DNA from: Candidatus Bathyarchaeota archaeon
GTDB lineage: Archaea > Thermoproteota > Bathyarchaeia > Bathyarchaeales > Bathyarchaeaceae
Direction: 5' to 3'
Assembly (NCBI GenBank): GCA_020356305.1
Contig: CP070636.1
Coordinates: 1,179,889-1,204,609 of the forward strand
Length of the DNA stretch: 24,721 nucleotides
Position numbers and translations under genes: made by a program
The notes under the pieces: model-generated
Seen by the model: only the letters and a program-made list of their open reading frames with translations
Databases searched by the model: none
What the model was told of the DNA's origin: nothing
Shown: one piece after another, positions 6,862 to 13,199 of the stretch
Layout: each line of letters starts with the position of its first letter
Position numbering within the stretch: position 1 is the first letter of the stretch

Positions 6862-7266
6862 TCATCCTCGTTTTCGCCAGATAATAAAGAGGACAGTCCC
6901 TAAAATCGTTATGACAACAGCAAGCGCAATCGCCCAAAGGAAGTTGGGCCCGGCGCCTAGCACTATAGGAATTGGTCCTACAAATACTACGGCACCGAAG
7001 GTTGCTGGTGTTCCAGAAAGAACCATAGCGACCATGACAAGAATCGTTCCAACAAATATTAAGAAAAAGCCGAAGAGAAACAGATTAAGTGGAATTGACC
7101 ACGAAATGGTTTCAAACAATGAAGCCTCCTGCTTGACACGAACGCAACATTCTGAGCAAAACCACGCGCGTGGTTCCAAACACTCCTTGCAGACCATTCG
7201 CCCACACCTCTGACAGACGTACTTTGCCGCTCGCTCGGAGCAAATCTCGCACACTTTAACGCCCAT
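6862..7266 (-). CDS. Zinc-finger plus DUF131-type membrane protein
   Basis: The 134-residue protein joins two parts. Residues 1-45 are a compact cysteine-rich domain (C6, C9, C18, C21, C26, C29, C37, C40 and C41) resembling a B-box-type or treble-clef zinc finger. Residues 58-130 contain two membrane helices (about 60-83 and 110-129) flanking the loop GAVVFVGPIPIVLGAG (91-106). That loop resembles the GGGVLIIGPFPIVFGTD loop of the neighbouring DUF131 protein, so the membrane parts look paralogous. The ATG at 7266 has a clear AGGAGG site 7 bases upstream. It is 19 bases downstream of the DUF131 gene and surely cotranscribed. Function unknown; a membrane-anchored protein-interaction adaptor is a guess. 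Confidence 0.75.
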   Translation of the reverse strand: MGVKVCEICSERAAKYVCQRCGRMVCKECLEPRAWFCSECCVRVKQEASLFETISWSIPLNLFLFGFFLIFVGTILVMVAMVLSGTPATFGAVVFVGPIPIVLGAGPNFLWAIALAVVITILGTVLFIIWRKRG

Positions 7267-7285
7267 TCAGAATCCTCCTTTACTC

Positions 7286-7549
7286 TCAAAAATAGTAATA
7301 GAATATCATGACAGCTAGCACAAGAGCGATCAGAACTATGGACAGCAAAAGAAGCGTCTTCACTGATTCTTTGTCAGTGCCGAAGACAATAGGGAAGGGA
7401 CCGATGATCAATACTCCTCCTCCCCTGATTTTTGCCTTGCCCTTTGCCGTAGCGAAAATCAGAAGAACTGCAGCGACGAAAATTATCACGAAACCAGCAA
7501 GAAACAGCATCATGCCTATGTTAAATAATTGATTGCTCATTCGAGCCAC
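7286..7549 (-). CDS. DUF131 (TIGR00304-like) archaeal membrane protein
   Basis: The 87-residue protein has two hydrophobic helices (about 9-33 and 64-83) with the family loop GGGVLIIGPFPIVFGTD (43-59) between them. This is the signature of the small archaeal DUF131 membrane proteins, whose function is unknown. The frame opens with GTG at 7549, but the ATG at 7540 is equally plausible; neither has a strong ribosome site. A TATA-like TTTATT on the minus strand near 7580 would make the message nearly leaderless. It is the first gene of a two-gene unit with the zinc-finger paralogue and is divergent from RPA. Confidence 0.75.
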   Translation of the reverse strand: MARMSNQLFNIGMMLFLAGFVIIFVAAVLLIFATAKGKAKIRGGGVLIIGPFPIVFGTDKESVKTLLLLSIVLIALVLAVMIFYYYF

Positions 7550-7710
7550 TTCTCTGACAACCTAGAAAGCGCAGCTTCAAATAAACTTAAGGCTCAGCCG
7601 TGTACATGCGTGCATTTACCCAGACAAACCGCCCGCGCGCGCATCCCCAAAGGCCACGAGCAGGAATTCCAAGCCATGCGAAGTCACCTTAATCTCGCTC
7701 CAGTGAAGCG

Positions 7711-7724
7711 TAAATAACTTTAAT
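7711..7724 (+). promoter_or_regulatory. AT-rich promoter element before RPA
   Basis: TAAATAACTTTAAT is the only TATA-like sequence in the 221-base divergent spacer on this strand. It predicts a transcript start near 7743 and a leader of about 28 bases before the ATG at 7771. Confidence 0.45.
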
Positions 7725-7770
7725 AGCGACTTGCCCTTGTCTGAGTTCCGAAAGTTGTAGTGAAAACGGA

Positions 7771-8112
7771 ATGAACTTCGACGATATTATACAGCGAATT
7801 CTTTTGTCCCGAAAAGAACTCGCGCGTGACGAACTTCTACGCATGATCGAAGAGAAAAAGGGGACGGCTAAGGCATACTTAACAGACGAAGTTGCGGCGC
7901 GCATCGTTGCCATGGAGCTTGAAGTGAAAATCCCTGGGTTGGAGCCTTTCCAACCGCATGTTCTAATTAAGGATCTTATTTCCGGCCTAAACGACGCAAC
8001 CGTGATTGGACGCGTTGTAACCATGTATCCAGTTCGAACCTTCACCCGCCCACAAGACACGCAAGGAAGGCTTCTCCGCTTGGTGATCGCAGACAAGAGC
8101 GCAACGCTATGA
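7771..8112 (+). CDS. rpa: RPA N-terminal fragment up to the internal TGA
   Basis: The 113 residues hold the helical N-terminal domain (IIQRILLSRKELARDELLRM, then EVAARIVAMELEV) and the first strands of OB fold 1, ending at IADKSATL. An OB fold cut after three strands should not fold, so this piece is unlikely to work as a single-strand binder by itself. The ATG is preceded only by a weak AAACGGA. The following codons stay in frame and continue the fold without a break. Confidence 0.7.
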   Translation: MNFDDIIQRILLSRKELARDELLRMIEEKKGTAKAYLTDEVAARIVAMELEVKIPGLEPFQPHVLIKDLISGLNDATVIGRVVTMYPVRTFTRPQDTQGRLLRLVIADKSATL

Positions 8113-8196
8113 GTAGTTCTCTGGGACGACAAGACAAGTCTCGCAGAAACAGGTAGAATACAACGTGGACAAATTATCAAAGTTTCCCACGGATAT

Positions 8197-9315
8197 GTGC
8201 GCGAGGGACTGGATGGAAAGCTGGAGCTGAACATGGGAACGCGAAGTGAGATTCAGGTCTCCCCATCGAAGATAGTTGACAGCGAGTACCCGCCTATAAC
8301 GCAGTTTATGCAAAAGATTGCGGAAATAACGGGAAAACACAAGGAAGCGAGCGTGCTTGGAATTGTACAAAGCGTCGACCCGATGTCCGAATTCGAAAGG
8401 TCAGACGGAACAGGTGGCAAAGTAAGAAGGCTGCATCTAAGAGATGAAACTGGACAGATAACCGTCGTCTTTTGGAACGAGAAGGTCGACCAGTTGGGTG
8501 AGGCAAAAAAGGATGATTATCTTCAAATCCTCAACGCCACAGTGAAAGAGCAGCTCGACGGTAGAATAGAGCTGCATGCTGGTGAGAGAGCGCAGATCGA
8601 AGCCCTCGCCGAGGCACCACCTTCTCTCAAACACGACTTCTCCGCTCAACTCACAAAGATACAAGAACTGAAACCTAACATGAGGAACCTAAGAGTTTTG
8701 GCGAGAGCCATATACACCGGAGAAGTCAGAGAATTTAGACGTTCAAGCAACGAGAAGGGACAAGTTTCCACTCTTCTGATAGGAGACGAAACTGGAACAA
8801 CAAGCCTCAACCTGTGGGGTGAAAAGGCGTCGATTGCTGGAAGCATTCATCCTAGAGACATCATCTTAGCTGAAGCAGCCTACACAAGGGAACGATCTGG
8901 AAGTGTAACCTTGAATATTGGTAGAAGAGGAAATCTGGTCTTAAACCCCAAGTCCGTGAAAGGCAAGAAAATTCCACTTCACAAAGAAGTAACATTCAAA
9001 ATTGTTGAACTCAAAGAAGGTGGGCCATTCACTGTTCGAGGAACGGTTGCAGAGCCCCCAACGATCAGAGAGGTCGTTACAGCTCGAGGTGAGAAAGTCA
9101 CAGTTGCCTCCTTCAAGTTAACAGATGAGACAGGAACAATAGAAGTCTCAGTTTGGAGAAAGCTGGTAGACTCCGTCAAAGATCTGACCGTTGGAACTCA
9201 AATCGAAATCAAAAACGCTTATGCCAAGAGAGGTTTCGGAGGCCAGCTTCGACTCACCACTCGTAGGTTCACATCTGTAAACATCCCGTCTGAATCACAA
9301 GAGGCAGCAACTTGA
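8197..9315 (+). CDS. rpa: RPA C-terminal fragment (OB folds 2-4)
   Basis: This is the longest start-to-stop frame after the internal TGA: GTG 8197, 372 residues. It begins in the last strand of OB fold 1 (REGLDGKLELNMG), so the GTG is probably not a natural start; it has no proper ribosome site. Three complete OB folds follow, and no zinc finger is seen. If translated by reinitiation it could still bind DNA. The frame is the same as that of the N-terminal fragment, so no frameshift is needed to join them. Confidence 0.65.
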   Translation: MREGLDGKLELNMGTRSEIQVSPSKIVDSEYPPITQFMQKIAEITGKHKEASVLGIVQSVDPMSEFERSDGTGGKVRRLHLRDETGQITVVFWNEKVDQLGEAKKDDYLQILNATVKEQLDGRIELHAGERAQIEALAEAPPSLKHDFSAQLTKIQELKPNMRNLRVLARAIYTGEVREFRRSSNEKGQVSTLLIGDETGTTSLNLWGEKASIAGSIHPRDIILAEAAYTRERSGSVTLNIGRRGNLVLNPKSVKGKKIPLHKEVTFKIVELKEGGPFTVRGTVAEPPTIREVVTARGEKVTVASFKLTDETGTIEVSVWRKLVDSVKDLTVGTQIEIKNAYAKRGFGGQLRLTTRRFTSVNIPSESQEAAT

Positions 9316-9438
9316 AAATAAGACTGCTGCAAATGTCGTCCTAGGTTTTATGAGGCAAACTTGCCACTAGCACAAAAACAGCGACTGTAACAGCAACCCC
9401 TCACTGTTTGAGTGTAAGAGAAAGCGTAGATGAGACGT

Positions 9439-9455
9439 TCAGGTCACTAACCTGA
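9439..9455. terminator. Small hairpin between convergent RPA and alba
   Basis: TCAGGT (9439-9444) and ACCTGA (9450-9455) form a six-base-pair stem with a five-base loop, in the 156-base gap where RPA and alba converge. No long T-run follows on either strand, so a role in termination is only suggestive. Confidence 0.25.
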
Positions 9456-9471
9456 GAAGGTACTACTTGGA

Positions 9472-9861
9472 CTAGCCTTTGCCCACTGTAATTTCCATCG
9501 TAGAGACGTTGGACTTTTGCCCTCCTTCTCTAGTCAATTCTTCTGTGCCAATCTCGATGTTTTTAAGCCCTAGATCCTTCAAAAAAGCTCGCCGAAGCAG
9601 TTCCACAGTGTCAACGGCCGTGCAAATCGCTCGCCCCCTAGCTTTCACTACGACCTCTTTTTCACCTGCGTTGAAAAAGGTGAGGCAGGCAACAACATAG
9701 TTCATCACTGGTTTTCTTCCAATTAGAACAACGTTTTCAGCTAGTTTCTTAGTCACTTCTTTGGTGACCTCTGCTCTTTCTTTTTTTTCGGGCTTGACTG
9801 ATTTTTCAGATTTGTTCTGCTTTTTCGGTTTTTTCTCCTTTTCTCGTTTTTTTTGCGCCAA
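9472..9861 (-). CDS. albA: Alba chromatin/RNA-binding protein with lysine-rich tail
   Basis: Residues about 42-128 are an Alba domain: ENVVLIGRKPVMNYVVACLT with the R49-K50 pair at the position of the acetylatable K16/K17 of Sulfolobus Alba. AGEKEVVVKARGRAICTAVD and a C-terminal STMEITVGKG strand follow. Alba dimers coat DNA and RNA and compact the archaeal chromosome. The first 40 residues are an unusual extension, almost entirely Lys, Glu, Arg and Gln, recalling histone tails; most Alba proteins have only a few residues there. The start is TTG 9861 with GGAGGA about 8 bases upstream. It lies alone, convergent with RPA. Family secure; the tail's function is unknown. Confidence 0.92.
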   Translation of the reverse strand: MAQKKREKEKKPKKQNKSEKSVKPEKKERAEVTKEVTKKLAENVVLIGRKPVMNYVVACLTFFNAGEKEVVVKARGRAICTAVDTVELLRRAFLKDLGLKNIEIGTEELTREGGQKSNVSTMEITVGKG

Positions 9862-9889
9862 GTTTCTTCCTCCTGGTTGATGACGTTTT

Positions 9890-9904
9890 TATGGCAAAGC
9901 CATA
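9890..9904. promoter_or_regulatory. Inverted repeat at the alba promoter
   Basis: TATGGC-AAA-GCCATA is a perfect six-base-pair inverted repeat with a three-base spacer, 29-43 bases before the alba TTG. It overlaps the region where the TATA box must lie (minus-strand CATAAAAA or TATAGATATGG). That is the place for an operator, possibly autoregulatory. Confidence 0.35.
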
Positions 9905-10082
9905 TCTATAGGTCAAACTGTGCCCTCTTATAGTTTTCCATGTTTTTTCGATCCCGTTTTTAACTAATAAGCCTTGTTCCTTCACGGTTCAACTCTATCA
10001 ACGGTCGTCAGTTCTCGTTAGTAATTGCTGTATTACCTTCCTTAATCGCTGAATTAGGCGTCTCACCAGCAAGCAGCACGTT

Positions 10083-10091
10083 AATCTTTAA
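10083..10091 (+). promoter_or_regulatory. TATA-like element before porGDAB
   Basis: AATCTTTAA is the nearest AT-rich element before the operon. It predicts a transcript start near 10113, with the AAGGAGG ribosome site (10123-10129) close behind. This supports GTG 10140, rather than GTG 10092, as the true start of porG, because 10092 would lie upstream of the transcript. Confidence 0.5.
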
Positions 10092-10139
10092 GTGTCTGGG
10101 AACACTCTTCAAGAGGATAAACAAGGAGGAAATCAAAAG

Positions 10140-10697
10140 GTGGCACTACAAGAGGTTAGATGGCACGGCAGAGGCGGACAGGGAGTTTGGACCGCAAGTG
10201 AGCTGCTCGCAAAAGCGGCGATACACGAGGGAAAATACATCCAATCGTTCCCTGAATTTGGCCCTGAACGCATGGGAGCGCCAGTGCGTGCCTATACTAG
10301 AATCAGCGACAACCCAATCAACCTGCACTGCGCGATTTATACGCCAGACGTGGCAGTTGTTCTCGACTCAACTCTTTTCAAGACAGCCTTTGTAGCTGAG
10401 GGGCTTTCAGAAGATGGCATCCTTGTCGTGAACACTCAGGAAACCCCTGCTAAAGTTCGAGAGCAAATAAACCTTGCCGGATGTAAGGTTTGGACCGTTC
10501 CCGCAACGGACATAGCGGTCAAGATTCTCAGGAGACCAGTCACAAACACTGCCATGTTAGGAGCCGTCGTAAAAGCGTCAAGGATCGTGGGCTTAGAAAG
10601 CATAGAAAAAGCTGTGAGAGAACGCTTTCCACTCAAAATAGCTGAGAAAAATGTTGAAACAACAAAAGCAGCGTATGAGGAGGCAACATTAGGATGA
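10140..10697 (+). CDS. porG: Pyruvate:ferredoxin oxidoreductase, gamma subunit
   Basis: This is one of four subunits of the enzyme that interconverts pyruvate plus CoA and acetyl-CoA plus CO2, passing electrons to ferredoxin in the cytosol. The 185-residue product (from GTG 10140) opens with the gamma signature RWHGRGGQGVWTASELLA and continues with QSFPEFGPERMGAPVRAYTRIS, which forms part of the CoA-binding side. The frame stays open upstream to a GTG at 10092. However, a strong AAGGAGG site (10123-10129) 9 bases before 10140, and alignment to family N-termini, favour the later start. It overlaps porD by four bases (ATGA), so translation is coupled. Confidence 0.93.
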   Translation: MALQEVRWHGRGGQGVWTASELLAKAAIHEGKYIQSFPEFGPERMGAPVRAYTRISDNPINLHCAIYTPDVAVVLDSTLFKTAFVAEGLSEDGILVVNTQETPAKVREQINLAGCKVWTVPATDIAVKILRRPVTNTAMLGAVVKASRIVGLESIEKAVRERFPLKIAEKNVETTKAAYEEATLG

Positions 10698-10972
10698 CCT
10701 CCAAGAAAAAGGGGTGGAAGGAAATTCCAATTGGTGGAGCATGCTGGACACCAACTACAGAGTACTTCACAGGAGATTGGAGGACGTACAAGCCAATACG
10801 TGATCCAGAGAAATGCAATAAATGCCTTCTGTGCCATTTGTACTGCCCAGACACAGCTATCGAATGGAACGCACCAACTGAAGAAATTGAATTTAACTAC
10901 AAGTACTGCAAGGGATGCGGCATATGCGCCAACGAGTGTCGCCAAGGAGCCATAAGAATGGTTCTTGAGTAG
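10694..10972 (+). CDS. porD: Pyruvate:ferredoxin oxidoreductase, delta (ferredoxin-like) subunit
   Basis: The 92-residue protein is a 2[4Fe-4S] ferredoxin domain. Cluster motif one is C41, C44, C47, C51 (CNKCLLCHLYC) and motif two is C72, C75, C78, C82 (CKGCGICANEC). Both are followed by the usual proline or glutamine turn. It relays electrons from the catalytic core to free ferredoxin. The N-terminal 40 residues (IGGACWTPTTEYFTGDWRTY) are typical of PorD. The ATG overlaps the porG stop, and its own stop overlaps the leader of porA, whose ribosome site lies at the end of this gene. Confidence 0.95.
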   Translation: MTSKKKGWKEIPIGGACWTPTTEYFTGDWRTYKPIRDPEKCNKCLLCHLYCPDTAIEWNAPTEEIEFNYKYCKGCGICANECRQGAIRMVLE

Positions 10973-10991
10973 AGGAGGAGCTGCAATAGAA

Positions 10992-12221
10992 ATGACATCA
11001 ACTAAGCAAGAAATGCGCGCGCTAAACGGTGATGAAGCAGTGGCGTACGCCGCCAAACAATGTGACGTAGACGTAGTAGCCGCCTATCCAATAACGCCGC
11101 AAACCATAATCGTAGAAAGGTTCAGCGAATACGTGCACAACGGTGAAGTAGACACAGTATTTATATGCGTCGAGTCAGAGCACAGCGCCTTAACCGCATG
11201 TCTAGCTGCGGCGGCCACCGGAGCAAGGACGTTCACTGCATCAGCGTCTGCCGGCTTGGCATTGATGCACGAAATTCTATACGTAACCTCAGGTTGCCGT
11301 GCTCCAGTTGTAATGGCAATAGCAAATCGAGCTCTATCTGCCCCCATCAACATACATTGCGACCATGCAGACAGCATGGTAGAACGAGATGCAAGTTGGA
11401 TACAAATCTACGTTGAAAACTCACAGGAGGCATACGACTCCATCATACAAGCATTCAAAATCGCCGAGCACCCAGACGTCCTGTTACCAACCATGGTAAT
11501 GCTAGACGCATTTTATCTCAGCCACACGTTGGAAAGTGTCAACGTGTTAGCCGACGAAGCCGTTCGTAGATTCGTCGGAACGCGAAAAATACCGCTCGTC
11601 ACAAATCACGAAGGTAGATTGGTGCCGTTCAAGCTAGATCCAGAAAATCCCATAACCATCGGACCATTAGCCCTACATGATTACTACTTTGAACACAAGA
11701 GGCAGCAAGAAGCAGCGATGCAAAGTGCGCTGCAAAAAATCAAAGAAATACACAATGAATACGAGGAAATAAGCGGCCGCAAATACGGAAACGGATTAAT
11801 CGATCCCTACCGCCTAGAAGACGCCGAGATAGCGTCCATATGCATAGGATCAACGGCCGGAACAACCAAAGTAGTTGTGGATCAGCTTCGTGCCAAAGGA
11901 GTAAAGGCTGGGTTACTCCGTCTGCGTACCTACAGACCGTTTCCTTCCCAAGACATAATACAAGCCCTAGAAAATGTGGAGGCCATAGCAGTCATGGATC
12001 GAAGCCACAGCTTCGGAGCCAAGGGAGGACCAATATTTCATGAAGTACGCCATTTACTTTACGATGCCCAAACACGGCCACAGATAGTCGACTATGTTTA
12101 CGGACTGGGAGGAAGAGACATGTCGCCAACTCTCATACACGAAATCTACAGAGACTTAGAGAGAATTGCCACAACGAAACAGATCAAAACGCCCGTGCAA
12201 TTCATAGGAGTAAGAGACTGA
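10992..12221 (+). CDS. porA: Pyruvate:ferredoxin oxidoreductase, alpha subunit
   Basis: The 409-residue product has the alpha-subunit order of domains. The pyrimidine-binding region has LNGDEAVAYAAKQ and AAYPITPQTIIVERFSEYV, then VESEHSALTACLAAAATGARTF with the glutamate that activates thiamine diphosphate. ANRALSAPINIHCDHADSM, a pyruvate-type rather than 2-oxoglutarate-type stretch, follows, and the C-terminal domain III begins near IASICIGSTAGTTKVVV. The frame is open to a TTG at 10965, but GAGGAGGAG (10972-10980) 11 bases before ATG 10992 makes the ATG the likely start. Substrate assignment to pyruvate is by subunit order (G-D-A-B) and motifs; a related 2-oxoacid cannot be excluded. Confidence 0.92.
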   Translation: MTSTKQEMRALNGDEAVAYAAKQCDVDVVAAYPITPQTIIVERFSEYVHNGEVDTVFICVESEHSALTACLAAAATGARTFTASASAGLALMHEILYVTSGCRAPVVMAIANRALSAPINIHCDHADSMVERDASWIQIYVENSQEAYDSIIQAFKIAEHPDVLLPTMVMLDAFYLSHTLESVNVLADEAVRRFVGTRKIPLVTNHEGRLVPFKLDPENPITIGPLALHDYYFEHKRQQEAAMQSALQKIKEIHNEYEEISGRKYGNGLIDPYRLEDAEIASICIGSTAGTTKVVVDQLRAKGVKAGLLRLRTYRPFPSQDIIQALENVEAIAVMDRSHSFGAKGGPIFHEVRHLLYDAQTRPQIVDYVYGLGGRDMSPTLIHEIYRDLERIATTKQIKTPVQFIGVRD

Positions 12222-12234
12222 GGAGGAGAAAGGA

Positions 12235-13197
12235 ATGGACTCAGCATGGAAATTCACGACAAAGGACATCGCAGAAAAGGCCGATCTTCTGATGCCGGGG
12301 CACCGAGCGTGCGCAGGATGTGGACCAGCAGTTGCATATCGGCAGATACTGAAGGCTGCACGAGGGCCAATTATAGCAACAAACGCAACAGGGTGTATGG
12401 AAGTCGTCACAACCATCTATCCGTACACGGCATGGAAAATTCCTTATATCCACACCGCCTTCGAAAATGTGGCTGCAAACGCAGCTGGAATCGAGACAGC
12501 TCTCAAGGTCATGAAAAGAAAAAACCGCATAAAACACGATAGCATTGATGTAATCGCCTTCGCAGGAGACGGAGGCACATACGACATCGGCATACAAGCC
12601 TTGTCAGGAGCGGCTGAACGGGGCCACAACTTCCTTTATGTTCTCTACGACAACGAAGCATACATGAACACGGGCATACAACGGAGTGGTGGAACACCCC
12701 ACGGTGCTTGGACTACAACCTCGCCCGCTGGCCGAGTAATCCCTGGTAAACCTGAGTTCAAGAAGCCTATTTCGGACATTATGGTGGCGCATAGTATTCC
12801 CTACGTGGCCACAGGCTCACTAGCTTACTGGCGAGATCTGATGGTAAAGGCTCGGAAAGGCTTGGAGGTTGAGGGCCCCGCTTTCCTGCATGCACTCGCG
12901 CCTTGTCCACGTGGCTGGCGTTACGACACAAGCAAGACCGTCGAAATTGCACGCTTGGCAGTGGAGACCTGTGTTTTTCCATTGTGGGAAGCAGTTGACA
13001 GTGAGTACTCCTTATCTGCCCCCAGCAAGGTTATCGCTTTAAAGCCTGAGCGTAAGAAGCCGGTTAAAGAATATCTGAAGAGCCAAGGTCGCTTCCGACA
13101 CTTGTTCACGCCCGAAAATGAGCATATTACTGACGAGATTCAAGAGGTCGTCGACAAGCGCTGGAAACTGCTACTCAAGAAGTGTGGTATGCCATGA
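12235..13197 (+). CDS. porB: Pyruvate:ferredoxin oxidoreductase, beta (thiamine diphosphate) subunit
   Basis: The 320-residue catalytic subunit binds thiamine diphosphate through GDGGTYDIGIQAL (from residue 111) and YDNEAYMNTGIQ (138-149), the GDG...N motif that holds magnesium and diphosphate. Cysteines C26 and C29 (CAGCGP), C54 (NATGC) and the later LAPCPRGW are the expected ligands of the proximal [4Fe-4S] cluster. A GAGGAGGAG ribosome site, beginning at the porA stop, precedes the ATG. It is the last gene of the operon. Its TGA is separated by only two bases from the stop of the opposing DUF2070 gene, so the two transcripts must overlap at their 3' ends. Confidence 0.95.
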   Translation: MDSAWKFTTKDIAEKADLLMPGHRACAGCGPAVAYRQILKAARGPIIATNATGCMEVVTTIYPYTAWKIPYIHTAFENVAANAAGIETALKVMKRKNRIKHDSIDVIAFAGDGGTYDIGIQALSGAAERGHNFLYVLYDNEAYMNTGIQRSGGTPHGAWTTTSPAGRVIPGKPEFKKPISDIMVAHSIPYVATGSLAYWRDLMVKARKGLEVEGPAFLHALAPCPRGWRYDTSKTVEIARLAVETCVFPLWEAVDSEYSLSAPSKVIALKPERKKPVKEYLKSQGRFRHLFTPENEHITDEIQEVVDKRWKLLLKKCGMP

Positions 13198-13199
13198 AC

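Larger units (their letters stand above)
7771..9315 (+). pseudogene. rpa: Replication protein A (four OB folds) interrupted by one in-frame TGA
   Basis: Reading one frame from ATG 7771 to TGA 9313-9315 gives a 514-codon RPA whose only defect is TGA at codon 114 (8110-8112). An archaeal RPA N-terminal helical domain (about 1-70) is followed by four OB folds at about 75-155, 190-275, 305-390 and 418-505. Each has the strand motif D-x-T-G-x-x-x-V-x-x-W, namely LRDETGQITVVFW, GDETGTTSLNLW, TDETGTIEVSVW and, in the first, ADKSATL-stop-VVLW. RPA coats single-stranded DNA in replication and repair. The stop falls where homologues usually have arginine, so one C-to-T change in CGA would explain it. 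Sequencing error, a strain-specific mutation, readthrough, or a split protein are the options. TGA is an ordinary stop elsewhere in the window. Confidence 0.75.

Noticed and set aside
8107..8115. Selenocysteine or altered-code reading of the RPA TGA
   Set aside because: The position normally holds arginine, TGA ends several other genes in the window, and no selenoprotein context is visible; mutation or error is simpler.
10092..10139. GTG 10092 as the start of porG
   Set aside because: It would lie upstream of the predicted transcript start and adds 16 residues absent from family N-termini; the AAGGAGG site points to GTG 10140.
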